Positions 1 through 15,000 are shown, counted from the first letter of the stretch. The stretch is DNA of 64,000 nucleotides from Rhopalosiphum padi (GCF_020882245.1 NC_083600.1:27652001-27716000), one strand, 5' to 3'. Notes: generated by a model from the sequence alone, not told the origin. Translations and numbers: made by a program.

Positions 1-53
1 CGATATCATTACTGCTTGCTGTCGTATATGTTGCACCTCCACGCACTCTGCCT
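1..53 (-). CDS. Exon 11 (partial, cut by window edge)
   Basis: After the acceptor gtattcaatag|AGG, the phase set by the exon 10 donor (AG plus A) reads R-GRVRGGATYTTASSNDI and is still open at the window edge. The acceptor has a modest pyrimidine tract. The Arg/Gly then Thr/Ser content suits the tail of this protein. Another frame is also open over these 53 bases, so the evidence is the phase match and splice sites rather than the open frame alone. Confidence 0.5.
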
Positions 54-3000
54 CTATTGAATACAGACACATTTATTTAAAATTTTCAAAGGCCCTTAAG
101 TTAAATTACAATTAGTGGCCATAAATGCGGTGTTATGGTCGTAATTTTGGTTGTGACTGTTTTTACAGTTTAATGCGTCAAAGCTCATGAATGCAAATAT
201 TTTTTTAAAATGTTTTTTTATCAAAAAGCATTTAATGAGTGAAGAGTTATTTGATTATTACAAAAACATAGAGTGCAACAAAAAACCATGATAAATAGGA
301 AATTCAGAATAAAGCGAAAAGCTTATAATTCCCTCCACCGTTCAAAACTTGCTATTGCAGCATGCAAGTTTTGTCACTTTATACATTTATTATTTAAAGT
401 CAATCGAGTCACTGCATATCAGTAAATTTATCAACTTGATGTCAAATTTAGTTATTCACATTATTATAATAATAATTTGATGAGCATTTTAAAGTTGGTA
501 CCATTAAAAATATAGCAAATAGTTATTGTATATTTAAATATAGCTATCCGATAGTGGGTTTAACAAGTACGATATAGTATAGTATTTCCGTAAAAAACTT
601 TTTTTAAATGTTAAAACCATTTTATTACAATAATTTACGTAAGTTTTTTTGTGTACTATATTACAGTTATATAGAAAATAATGATTGCTGTTAAAACCTG
701 TTTAATTTTTTACATTTTCTCATTTTCTCATTTTCTCATTTCGATATTATTTGATATTAAAATGTAGGTATTTTGTTATTAAGTACCTATTTGGTTATTT
801 TATTATTGAAAATATTTTAATTCAAATTACATTTAAGTATTAAAATATATTTCACTTATATAATTATACGTGTATCTACAAAATAAATAATTTTCGATAT
901 TTTCTTTGAATTTATACTTCATATTGAATAATTAATTAGCATGTTATATAAAAAACCAATGATATATATAATTTATTTAAATTACTAGAATGTATGTCAA
1001 ATTTCAAGATTCGCTAGTTTTTTGGTAATAAATTCATAAACCAATAGCTCAACTATCAAAAAGTATAGTAAATTTAACAAAAAAACAAGAAAATAAATCA
1101 TAGCTTATACTCAAAATTACGTTTTTCCAATTATATTTTTTAGTTGTACCTAACAATATTATATATTTTAATATTTATACGTATTATTATGCATTGATGT
1201 TTTGTTTGAAGCTATATATATATATATATATAATATATATTTGGCATTTTAATAGTGGCTAGCGTCTAGCAAAAATAAAATATTTGAATTTATGCGTTAT
1301 TTCTGATAAAATCTGATATGTATTGACCCTCAATAACATCCTCCATACCTTGATGGTTTTTCGTTGCACTCTCGGCATTCTGTTACTGTTTTGCTTGTGG
1401 GTGCTGGCACCGTGACTGGCTGAATACTCGGACCGCTCTTGACTCTTGAATAATCATTAGTACTTTTAAATTCTGACGACCTTAGTGGGGCTTTAGTAGT
1501 TGAGGACGTTGTACTAGTTTTTTCTACTGAATTATCATCAATATAGCCTGTTCCCTCATCTTCAACTACAACATCGTACTCTTGATCGAAATCCACCGAT
1601 CGAATTGTGGTTGTCGACGTTGTTGTAGTTGTACTTGGTGTAGTGGAAGTGGTAGTTGGAGCTTGGGTGGTTCTGACTTTGAATGGTGTAGTTTTAACAG
1701 TACCGCGATGTGTGGTAACATCATATTGCGTAGTATTGTAAGGATCTACGATTATTCTAAAGTCTGGAGGCGTAGGTTTTGATTTTTGGGTAGTGGACGT
1801 GGTTGTCCAGAAATAGCTTCCTTGAGGTGACGGTGGTCGTAAAAATAATGAAGGGGTTGATGGGTATGAGAGAATTGTTGAAAGAGTAGTAGAAGGTAAC
1901 GTGGAGGTTATAGGTGTTGATGTAGGAAATGTAAACCTTGAGGGAGATGAAGTCTGTTCGGGGAACTTAAACTTTGAGCGGTCCGGTACGAAGGGACTTA
2001 CACCGACGACTGTTGACCTGATTAAAATTATATGTACAATATTAAGAGTAAGTATGTACAAATAAAATTAGAAGTAAAGTTGGTATGTTTAGTAATTGTA
2101 TGTTATGTAAATAAGGCAGTGAAAGAGTATATCATTTCAATAAATAATTTTGTTATAAGATAGTTATGATGAATTTACATTCAAAGATCATTAGGTCAAT
2201 ATCATTGGAGTTTAGACTTGTTTTAAAAAATATAAAATCCATTCCAATTTAAAACCATATTATCATATGTACACATTTTTAGTTTTTACATTTACATTAT
2301 TTTTACATTTAATTTGCATAAACACCATATAATACAAACACATCATACGCCCACTATATTTTACATCGTATATATTATTTTAATAATAATAAATTCACAC
2401 GGCCTTATTTACATGTCGTTGCAGTTCTGTGGTTATATATATCAAAAAATAATAGTAATTCGTTTAGCCACTTATCTAACCAAAAATTATAATTACCTAA
2501 CCATAAGCGAAATTAAAATTTAAAAAAAATGGTTTCTCACCTGTAGGTTGCTTTGGTCTGTTGCTCTCGTTGAGCTTCTTCTTCAGTGATCTGTAAACGA
2601 TTCAATCGGTCGTAACATTAACATTAAGAATAATTATTTTGAAATATTGAAGAAATGTGATTAAGTTTAATTTAGTAAGTTTATTATTTATTTACTTGTG
2701 GTTATTAATTTCTTAATAACATACCGTAATATATTATACAATAGTTCTTAAACAACTATTTATTTTATTTATGTACTATTAAATATTGAACTAAGAATAT
2801 AGTTTAATATAATTTAATACTTGCCTTAAGGTTATACTCTGGTACATATGTATTAGCTTGGTATCTTGGCGTGGGTTGTTGCAAAGGTGCAGGGACTCTA
2901 AAGGTATCTTGCTGAGGTTGAGACTGAAGCTGAAGTTGTGGCTGAGGCTGAAGCTGCGGTTGATGCTGAGGTTTTAATCGATTATTATTATTGTTTACTG

Positions 3001-6000
3001 ATGATAAGGTAAATTGACCATAATCTATAAATAATTTTTATTTAAATAGTGGTGATGATAATTAAACCTCAAAAATGTAAAAAATATATAATTTATAAGA
3101 AATATTAAATAACTCACCAACATCTTTGTAGATTTCAGAATCGTCATCATAAATACTATAAAAAGCCGGATCATATTGTGTTCCATTACGGTTACTAGTG
3201 GAAGTAGTGGTTTTAGCAGTGGTTATAGGTTGTACAGTCTGTTCAACAGCATAGGACGGAACAGAAATCTGTTGGGGTCTACAATTTATATTCAAATTAG
3301 CTTATATGGCATAATTATTATAAGTGTCACAGGTTTAAAATCTATTAAGTATACACTACAATACGTTGTAAAAAATAGAAGGTTTTAGTTCAGTTATAAG
3401 TTGAATTAGGCGTCCTTTATTAGTAAAACTCGTTTAAAAATTGCTTACCTTTAAATTGGCCTACTTACGTGATATATTTTATTAAAGAACGCCTAAAATG
3501 TGTTCATGTTAAGTCATAGTAAATGTCTCACCTTTTTAAAATGTTTGGTCGAATAGTTGGTCTCGGCTTATATTTAGCCGATACTGTTGTTGTGTCAGTC
3601 TTAGTTGGCAATTTGTATTTATTTTTTTGTTCATCAACTAAATTTAAAGCAACTGTAGTTTCATGAATAGCCATTTGCATAACTTGTTGGTCTTGGGGTT
3701 TATTTTTGTCCTTTATTCGAGTGTAAGCCTCTGCGGCTGAATCATAAGGCTTTGGTCTTTGTGGTATTTGAGTCAATTCGAAATTAGGTGGCTTATGTAA
3801 ATCAATAGTTTTTGAAACATTTTTTAGCACAGTATTTTTAGATATACTTTCTGAAGGTTCATCTCCATCCCCTTTGAATTTCATATCATCTATATTAGTT
3901 AATTTTTGAGGTATTTTGGGTTTCTTTGGTGTTTGATCATATTCTTCTTCGTCGTCATAATAGTATTCATCATCTTGTAAGTCATCTCCTTCATTATATT
4001 CTTCTATATTCTCTAGTCTACTTTCTTGACTATTTTCTTCTTCTTCTTCTTCTTCTTCTTGATCTTTGGCAAATCCTTTATTTTGATTTTTGTCAGGTAC
4101 ACCATCACTATCTCTACTAATAATTTTTGTGAAATTTGCTGGCTGGTAATTATGGACTACTGCTAAAGGTTTATGAAGGTTGGGATTAATTACTTTGGGT
4201 TTGGGAATTGGTTTTGGCTTAGGTTTTGGTTTATGTAAAGGCTTTTGCTCTTCTTCATTAGATTCAGGAGATTCTTCTTGACTTTCTTCTTCTTCGTTTA
4301 CATTTTCATTTTCATTTTCATATTCATTTTCCTGACTTTCATTTTCTTTATTTGTATATTTATTATTATTGTTTTGAATACAGTTTTTACCTTTACATCT
4401 CACTCTAGTTACTAATTGTTCAAATTGTTCATCAGCATTAAGTGGTTGTGAGTTTTCTTCTTCATATTCTTCTTGGTTCTGCAGATTCTCTTGGTTATCA
4501 GGATTTTCTGGATAATCTCCTGTATCTTCAATTTCTTCATTTTTTCCGGGGTTTTCATCGTCTACTTGATCATAAACATCATCATTTTCTTCATATTGTT
4601 GACGATAAGGAGGCATTCTATATCGCGAAGTAGGACATGGGATCATAAGTCCCGGGTATATTTTTGATTCATACAAGCATCGTTTGTGTTGTCTCGAGTT
4701 GTCTGTGTTTGTTATAGGTACATATGATGAAGATTTGGGGGCGATCCGATAGTCTTTTGGTAATTTGCGCAAAGCATAGTTTGTTGTTGACATCGTCATC
4801 TCAGTTGGTCTTGGTCTTGTCATTCCGCTGTAGCTAATGTTTAATAAAAACAACGGTGTCATCATACAAATTACACAGTATCAAGTTGTTCCCTTCACCA
4901 TTACTACCAATATTCAATATTGTATAATGTATATTATATATTGATGGGTATTGGTATTAACAGTACTTAAGTTGGTTCTACAAAGTGTGATAGTCGTTAC
5001 CTCTGTCGAGTCTGTCGTTTAAGACGTTGTTTACCATTGTTTTTGCTCGTATCGTTTCTGTTGCAACATGCGTGTATATTATGTACAAACAAAATGTTAA
5101 GTATTATAAGTTCTGTAGGTGTTCATTAGTTGTAAGTATATATATATTTAAAAAACACTAACCTGTAATTTTGATTTGGGATTTGAAATTGTTTGTTTTT
5201 TTCTACACCTGCAAATTGCTAGAATATAAAAAAAAAACATAATATAGTATAGTCATTAACTCATATATTTTAATCTGTAAAAAGTGATTAAAAGTTTAAT
5301 AAGTGGTGATTTATTTTAATTTGTTACCGGTATAATATTTCTATGTTTAGAAATGCCATCTCTGTCTCTAGCTACTTGACCCAATGTTGAAGGTTGACCT
5401 CTATATACTCTTTGTTGTCTATCACTGTCATCTTCAATTGCTCTGAAGTCTTCTTCTTCATATAATTGTTGTTGTTTTACAAGTTGTTCATTGACTTGTT
5501 GATCTTGAACTTGATGATGTTGATTAAATATAGACGGAGTAGCTCTTTGAGGCTGTGCTGATGGATGTCTTTGACGATCAGACGACCGAGCCAAAGCCAA
5601 TGCGTTTTCTTGGTTATCAGGTTGGGTAGCTGAAGTCTCAACTCCACATCCCACATTACGAGGCCAATCGCATGTTTGTAGTTCATGACTAAAATAAAAC
5701 GTAAAATTTTAAATTGTCTCTCTATTGTTTACGATTTATTTAAAGTATATGATTATCGGTTACACAGATATATAGGTTTTTTTTAAAAATATTTCACCTA
5801 ATAATTCATTATTTTATTAACAGTCTGGGACATAATGTTAGTGTTATAAAATATATTATAATAGAACACATTAAATTCATTATATTGAAATAATAAAAAT
5901 GTTAGATATAACGAATTCATTAATATTTTATCGTTATAATTGTTAACTATTTTAATTAAAATTAAAACGATTTTTCACATACCTGCGGTATGTGTACTAC

Positions 6001-9000
6001 TCGTATATATAAATACAATTAAGTAAAGAGTCAGATATTTTAATGGTCTTATATAAGAAATATTCAATTATTTCAATTGGTAGGTAATAGGTATTGTTTT
6101 ATGATTTATGCTATTGTCTTAATAACGATTATGAGGAAATCAAAATTTCGCATTTAACAAAAGTTTGTTCATTTGCAATAAGTTGCAAGTTGTAGACATT
6201 GAAAAAATGTGTTATCTATTGAAATTTATCGATATAATTTTAACAGCAATCTACTAAAATACCAACATTTTGCACAAACAATTTTTCAAATAGGTAAATA
6301 AAATATTCTTTGCAAATTCAAACATTAGGTAAAATGTTTATATTAAAATAAAAAATAATTAATTTCCAACTAAAATGTGCAAATTTGATTATAATCTGTG
6401 ACGTTCTATTTTTATTTTAAGTCACTCTTAATACATTGTATATTGTATCTAAAAAAATTTCAATAAAATACCCACTTATTTGTTCTTAAAATTTATATAC
6501 ATTTGGACCATTTGGTACCTAATAAACAATTTTATTGATTAACTTTAAAATGTTCCAAAATCCCTAAAATTGTTTAACTCTATTTTATAGTAATTATTAG
6601 TAGTACCTAATGGCCACATTGTATAGTATTAAATTGTATATTGTATAAAATAAAATCGTATAATATATGAAAATAAATAAAATAAAACAAATATATATAT
6701 TTATATGTCACAGATGATGTGGTTTTTCAAAAGAAACAGGATGAAGTGATAAAAATAATAATAATAAAAAATATTATGATGTAATTTTTAACGCAATATC
6801 CTATATATAATGAAATATTACAGAAGTCTAATAACTTTTGAATTATTATGGGTCGTTAAATTTTATTTATTTTTAATTGAAATCTATAATCCGATCATAA
6901 ACGAGAACAGCAACACAATCACGTCATAACATTCATGTAAAATACGTCCAACCGTTGTCGTGTGTCCTAAATAGTAGTACCCCTATTGCCGAGGCCAGTT
7001 GTTGTTAATTGAAAAGAACTTTACACACACGTAATCTGATATAATTTTTTAATAATATTGAGTTTGGTTAATGAACAAATGGTATTTAAAAATAAAAATA
7101 AAAACATTGCGTCACATAAAGTATGCCTGATGTGTGATGTGTGAAAGTGGTATATCACATTTATAAATTCGTATCTGATACCTACAATATTATACTTATA
7201 TATATATATATGTGTGTTGTGAAATAGTTTTTATAATTTTTCGGATTCCGGAACCTGTGAGTATTAGTAGGTAATAACATACATATACACACATATACAC
7301 ACATATAATATCTATATTTTATATGCATTATGCATTATGCACGCTTACTCAATCATTACATTACAATTAAAAGCTTACCTGTACATCAAACCTCCAGTGC
7401 ATGACTCTAAAAGAGCACCACCGAATACGCAGACATAATACTGGGAACAATCATTTGGATGTGGATAGTATCCGAATTCTTCTGGGCATTTGAATCCTTC
7501 ACCGTTCTTTTGTTCTTGGCATAGACCTAAAAAAAAAAAAAATTAAGTTAGCAAATATAATCTGTTTATAAGACACGTATTATACATGTATTATGTCTAT
7601 TATGTACTATATTATATATAATATATACTATATAGTTATATTAATAGAGGAAACCATTATTTTAAATTTAACAATATTGCAATAAATAATATCTTTAATA
7701 TTATTGGTTATGATAGGACTTACACATGTAAAACCGAATCTAGCCAATACTATTATTATTATCAGTATAATTCAAACAAGGTCAGACCATGTGTGAATGA
7801 TATTTTATTACTCATTGTTTAATTGTTTCCCAACATCATATATTTTTAAATAATCAAAAACAATAGCATTAATATTATTCCGGTTTGAGTGGAGGATTTT
7901 GTATGATGATTTAAAATAATTTATTATGATCTTTGTTACCACAGAATTTTTGATCTCGTGTAATGTATTTTTTTAGTGTAGCAAATACTTAAAACAAAAT
8001 TTTGCCTCATTAATTTTAGCTCTTGATGGGTTGGTAATCTAACAACGTACATTATAACTTAAAGTATTTATATTAAAAATAGAAATATTTTATTTTAAAT
8101 AAGGAAGTATTGAACATTTAATTTCTGTTTTTGAGGTACCTCTTATGTTCATTCACTAATTTTCATATAGGAAATATATAAAGTATAAATATATATCATA
8201 CAGTTAAATTATTAGACTATTTATTTTGTGTAATAAAAATGTATCTAGTATTTACTGATTTATTTACAGTATAGCCCGATAGGTTAGGTATTATTTTAGT
8301 TATACAAAAAGTCGAGCAAAAATGTATCTATTCCTTGAAAATTTCTCTTAAAGTTAGATATCATAGATTAAGGAAAAAAACATTATGCTCATCTTACTTT
8401 ATACCAGAATCTTTGCTGTATATAAAATGTGAAACTACTCGTATAGTGTGGTAATAATATAATTATTTTATTATGAACCGTTTATAATCATAAACGATTT
8501 AGTTATGACTTATGACATTACGATTTATATGATTAAACACCACGCTGTTAACCGTGTAAAGTTTAAGGACTATGACCAATTTTAAAAATATTAAAATATA
8601 GTTTGTGCTATAATATTTAGATGTCTACCAAATCTTGTTTATTGTCGATCTACGTGGTGAAATAATCAAAAAAGTTATTTCCCCCCAAGACTACAAACTC
8701 TTAACATTTAAAATTAGGTATAATCGAGATATTTAATTCGAACATTTATCAAATAGTAATCGTGACGAGTCGTGTGCAAATATACAATCGTAAAACAACC
8801 GTCTTTACGACCGATACGAACGATTTCGCGAGACATCGAGACGACTTGTACGAACGAATATACAGAGATGTCGTTATAGTTCTGTGAGCGTCAAAGCATA
8901 CATTAGGCGCCTATCGTGTGTGCGTGTCTGCGTGCACTTATAAACAAGACACAAGAGTTTTTTTTTTTTTATAGATGTTAGACCAAACATTGTCCCAAAA

Positions 9001-12000
9001 CTGCACTCACTGCTGTATGGTCTGTGAACATTATTATCGTGATAATAAAATAACTGTGGTTGACGCATATCATTATAGTGGTCCAGCGACAGTGGAACGC
9101 GATTAAATCCGTTACAAAACTATATAGGTATTGTACAGCCGAAAACAGCAATTTATTGTCTTCTGGTGTGCAGTCGACTATAGTCACACAGCACCATTTA
9201 CCATATTATACGCGTGTTGTGTCGCCTGTGGGAGTATATATAGACAACGTACAAAACATAATATTATAACGTTTATAATACATCGCGTTATCATTGTTGT
9301 GTGTAGGAACAGTGTAGGCATATTACATACCTATAAACGCACGCGCGCGCGTGTGTGTGTGCGTAAGATTGTGTGTGTGTCGTACGACGTGTGCCGTACA
9401 AAATGTGTGTATACATTTATATACATTATATGTATATGCGATATAAGTACCAGTACGAAAAAAAAAACTGGTCCAGAGAAGTAATGTCAAAACTCTAAGG
9501 CGAGGTCGCTATAGATATAATATGTATATGTGTGTATAATATTATGTATTATTATATTATATACTATGCGCAAACGGGTGTGGTCGGCCTGGATTATCTT
9601 ACGTCACACGCGCGCGCGATATTCTGATATTCACACAAACCGCGGTCATTATTAATATTATTTTAAATATATGGTCTATATAAGACCAGGTTAAACCGAT
9701 AATAATATTGTACCAACGTCTGTCACCACGGTTTTATCGTTTAATCTAAAAGTTTATATACACGAATTCGGGGGTGGTCATTTATGGGGTCATTGTTTTT
9801 TTTTTATATTTTTTTTCCCACTCGTTTCAACGCGGCACGAGCTATAATTGCTAATTAACCGAACACGCGAAACAGCAATAATAATAATAACAACGAGAAA
9901 GACAACGAAAAATCGCAACGATAAATGATTATTATGTCGGAGATAGTTTGTCCTCGATAAATTCCTTAAATGGTGGAAAAGGTTGTGATTTTTTATAGGG
10001 CTCACGAAACGCGGGTCAATATTTCTCCACCGTTTTATGTTATAAAACGAATTCGATTGTCTATCATGTGAATGTGAAATGTTTAATGTGTTACAATTTT
10101 ATAAGAGTTAATTTAAAAATATAAGTATATATTTTAATTAGTTGCGAAGGCCATTGCAGTACTTAAATAAAATATCCCTATTATTTTATAATGCCTTATG
10201 ACTTTGTATATCTGGATTGGAAGCAATCGCAGAATGACTAGAATGTAACTATTTTTTTGTAACTAAATATTTCATAAATCTAATAATGTATTGAATAAAA
10301 TCGAATTTCGTTTTATAGGTAATAATAATATATTAAACTTTACTATTATTCGTTACCATGCCTGCTAATTGACGTCGGGTACCTATAATCTATTTATATT
10401 TTAACCTTGTAGAATCAAACTGTAATTTCAATTATTGTTTAAATTATATAGGTACATATGTTGTTTAGTCATTAGTCATTACATTACTGTAGCAGAACCA
10501 GAAAAACAAGAAATGTCCATCACTCGCGGAGTAATAATTGGGACACATTATTTGCAAAACAGACTAGGTAGAAAAATACAAATTAATGATTCAATCAATT
10601 TGAAAACAAAAAAATGTCCACATAGACATATTAAAAACTTAGTTTTCTCGAATGAATATTTTGTTGTATTCTATTTGATTTATTGAAAATAAAATATTTA
10701 ACGACCAAATTAAATATCATTAATAAAATCGCGTTTATACAATTATTTTTGATAATTGAGTTGACTGGTATCTTTTTACACTTGTGTCTAACGTGGGACT
10801 TGTATCCCCGATAAAACCTTTTATCATTTAAAAAAGAACTTTTAACTGGTTTCACGACTACCATACACAGTATGCATTATACATATAATATATAGTATTA
10901 GTATAACATGATATATCTATTGTGTCGAGGGAATGGACGGTTTGGCATGTTCTTAAGATACTCGGGTGGTCACCCATCCGTGAGTACCAGAAAAGTTTGG
11001 CGTGACTTAACAATGACGCAACGAGTCACTTTCATGATCAGCCGCGCCTCATCGGCCCTCAACTTTTACTTTTTCTATAATAAAATTCGACATTTATCGT
11101 ACAATTAGTAATTACTATTTATATTTTTATGCAACGTTGGTATTTGGTACACAAAAACTATTACTTATTTATTTTATTTTTACCATATAAAATGCATTTT
11201 ATTCTCTAATAATTACCTATCATCATATTATATGTGCTTATTATATTATAATTATATAAATGTGTACATTATACGTACATAATTAGTTTTGTTCTTTCAG
11301 CGTTAATTATTAATCAAGAAGCACCTACTAGTGTTAGTAATATTGGCAATTAATAGTAATAAGTTACCAGCATTATATAATGTAATAACTAATAAGATAT
11401 AATAAGTTTTATTTAAAAAAAAAAAATAATTAATTTACTATATATAATAATATCATAGTACTATTATAGTATAGTAATAAATAGCAAGCAAGATTTTTGT
11501 CCAGTTATCCAATCTTAGTGTTGTTTTATCATCACAGTTGATCGTTCGTTAAAATGTCGGTTATCATCAAAAGAAATCATCAGAGTTCGAAAAAAAATAT
11601 ACAAAAACAATCAAGGTTTGCCTAGAATTTGCATTTAATGTCAAATTACGAAACAGACACGCTATCATTGTATACATAGTTTTTCATTATTTTTCAACGA
11701 AAACAACGGATCTTTAACACAAAGATCGTTATTATCGATATTGTTTTTCAAGGATATATCCTTAGTGTCGGTCGTCCCTAAAATTAACGTAGGTATATAT
11801 ATATTATATATAAATAAATGTTACCCGAAACCCGATAGATTCTTTGGGCGATGGTCATATAATGAGTAATAACATGCTATAAATTTTTACTTTCACTGAA
11901 TTATATTTATTTGACTTGGCTAGCGTCCACTGGGTTGTGAAATTGTGTTTACGTGCCGCGTAATATAGGGAGTTGCACATCACATCATTGCACTTTTTTT

Positions 12001-15000
12001 ACATTAAAATACGAACAGTAAATAACTCAAACCATATCGACTTTATCAAAATAAAAAATAAATGTAGGTACACCTCGATTATGTAAAAATAAAAAATTAA
12101 ATCGACGCATTCATTAAAAATTATTTATTGATAATAAAATGTTTCTCTTTAATGAAATGGTTTGTATATTATTAAGTACCTATACTCCAAGGATTAAAAT
12201 CTTGAAGAATCTTAATCGTGGCTTACCGAATAACTGAAAACTTGATATACCGACACACTAAATATACAGATAAAGAGTTTTTTTGAACTATATAAATAAA
12301 TAAATGTATTAATATTTAAAAATTATAAATATTACAAAAAACATGTGTATATTATTTGTAAAGATTACGAATATTTTTCAAGTAAACTATCTATATGTAT
12401 TAACTATTTTTATATTCCGCCTTGTTTATGTATTAAGCTGAAAATTATTCTTGTAATTGTAGATTCTAAGTGGAACGATAAATATATTGATTTTACAATA
12501 GTGTTATAATATGTAATAATTTTTTTTTTTTAATTTAATATACAAAGTTCTTCATAAGTTTACTTTAATGGAATTAAAAATAAAGTTTAGCGTAAAGCCA
12601 CATACATTTGTTTGTGAAGACATGTGATCTTTCAAAATTGATTTTGGTTCTTGCTCTATTATAGTATTAAGTATAGTGATTGCACATATTTTATTTTATT
12701 TATTTTTAAATTTAATATTATAAGTCACTAAACAAACAAAAATACAATATTTACTAAGAAGTAATTGACATCTGAAAATATCATCATAATGCAGTTTTTA
12801 TGAATATTTTGATTACAGATTGTAATGTAGGTACCTATTCTAAATTACCTTAAAAAAAAATTATTTTTGTGTTTTGTGAAATTATGATCTTTTGGTAAAT
12901 TGAAACTTTTTCCGTTATAACCGGAGACGTCAACGAAACGAGTTGTCAACTAATTGGGGATCGGCGAATTGGACCTGAATCATATTAACACACCTTATTA
13001 CTCAGGTAGATACTTAAAAAAACATACATAAAAATTCATTTCAAAATGGCTATTGGCTGTTATTTTTTGCAATATGCAAAGTATAATATAATATTAATAA
13101 AGTAATAACTCAAGTAAAATTACTCGATAATATTATTACACAATGGCATATTGAAATAATTAAAAATTATTATTGTTTTTTTTTTTTTTTTTAATAATAA
13201 TATTTTTGTATTATCTAACCGAGTATGTTAAGAATAAAAAATATTTTATTTTATATTTTGACTGTAGGTACCAAATTAGTCGCAAATTACTTGAGGTGTG
13301 TTATAAATTATAATTTACTCGTAGTAGAAATCTGGTTCTAAATAGATTAGCATCAGGAAATGACTATAAACTTAGTAGTTTAAGTTGATAGCTTAGATAA
13401 TTCTTTAAAATGTAATTGCGTTTGTGCAATAAATAGTATTTATTAATTTCATCGTGGAAATATAATGAAAACTAATAGGTAGATAGTTCGTAGGTATACA
13501 AATTGTATTTTTCTTGGTTTTGATTCCGAGTAATTTAATCACGTAATTATATATAATATATATGATTTATGTAACCTAATAATATTAATGAATGCCAAAC
13601 GGAAGCATCGTCGTGATGATATTATGATTGTTCAGCGGGACGAGCAAACGCGTTTGGGCTAGTGATTTAAGTCCGAAATTTGCAAACCGAACAATATATC
13701 ATGTTGTGTGCTGCATGGGTTCGAGTTGGCGAACATTATTATCTGCTGCAGATTGAGGGTCTCGACCTCAGCCGCGGCTATTATCTACAGCGATTATTAA
13801 ATATCTACGTCAAGAGTCGGATAAAACGTTATAAAATAGGCTGCAAACAATATAAATAGAAAAAAAAGAAATTTTTAAAATATATTATATTCTAACTGTG
13901 AGCACCTCGCACCTCGCGTCGTGGTACGGCTATAGGTAACTCCTTCAGTCCCGTATTACAATACATATATACCTATAATACATACACGTGTATAATATTA
14001 TAAATCGCAGTTCGTAATAATAAATATTGCGCAACGGCCTGTCCGTGTCGTGTGGGTCGATCTACTTTTCATCAGACTAGCTTTTCGTATAGATACACGT
14101 ATAATATAATAATATATAATATACGCGTGAATTTAGCTGGCTATACACAGACGGCGCGTGTAATAATAATAATAATAATAATGATAATAATAATATTAAT
14201 ATACCTGTGTACATATATGTATATGTGTACGTTACGTTTTATTTTCATTATTATTTAATTTTTATTTCTCTTTTTGCTTTCTTTTCATTATCTCTCTTTG
14301 GATCGTCGTGACTGTACCGCCACCGCCATTTCTATTGTCTCGTTGTAGGCGTGTGTCTAATGTGCAAACGACTCGGACGCGCGCGCCATACGCGATAATA
14401 AAATATAAAATATATAATATTACCCCGCCACCGCAGCCTGCTAAACGCACGTAACGCCACCGTCATCGGGTAACATATTATATATTATTATAAATTTATA
14501 CCCATTATAGCCGTATAAGTGTAATATAATAATATGTATAAGCGTGTGATGCATGTCATACGTCAAAATCTGTCACGAATCGCGCGGTTATTGTATCGAT
14601 CAAAATAACGCGGACAAATTGTCCGTATACAGTGTTTAAGTTGCAGCTATCGCGCATACGGCATACCCGCATTATTATTTATTGCTATAAACATTGAGAT
14701 TTTTAATAAAAAATTACGATCAATCGGTAATATTATACATGTTTGCGCGTGAGAAAGACGAGTCTGCGACGGTATGATTATGTAGTTATGTCGTCTACTG
14801 CAGTGCATGCTGTGCAGAGGCGTAAGCGCCAGAGTTAAATATAACGTTTTAATTATGTATTAGTTATTCCGCTTTTATTCGTTTTATTATTATACATATA
14901 CATTACCCCATCAGAGAAACACTGAAGGTTTTATTATTTTTTTTTTTACTTGGATGAATTGTGTAACTTACTAAACGGCGTTTGTAAACGTTGAACATAA

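Larger units (their letters stand above)
54..1348 (-). other. Intron 10
   Basis: This 1,295-bp GT-AG intron is AT-rich. It contains a period-8 tandem (CATTTTCT, three and a half copies, 713-742) and a TA tract around 1213-1241. I see no coding signal on either strand. Confidence 0.5.

Noticed and set aside
3926..4667. Plus-strand open frames of 63-64 codons opposite exon 6
   Set aside because: Antisense shadows of the acidic minus-strand exon (Leu/His-rich, as expected from GAA/GAT codons read in reverse).
5477..5686. 69-codon minus-strand frame overlapping exon 3
   Set aside because: Out of frame with the CBM14 domain. The frame used by exon 3 supplies the last two domain cysteines.
7198..7305. 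Short-period repeats in intron 2 as a possible CRISPR-like array
   Set aside because: These are simple TA/CA repeats without uniform spacers; CRISPR arrays are also not expected in insect nuclear DNA.
9131..9484. 117-codon plus-strand frame
   Set aside because: Crosses CG/GT dinucleotide repeats and has no recognisable domain or splice context.
13645..13725. tRNA-like A-box/B-box arrangement (ggctagtgatttaag ... gggttcgagttgg)
   Set aside because: No cloverleaf stems can be formed and the B box is imperfect; spacing alone is not enough to call a tRNA or tRNA-derived SINE.
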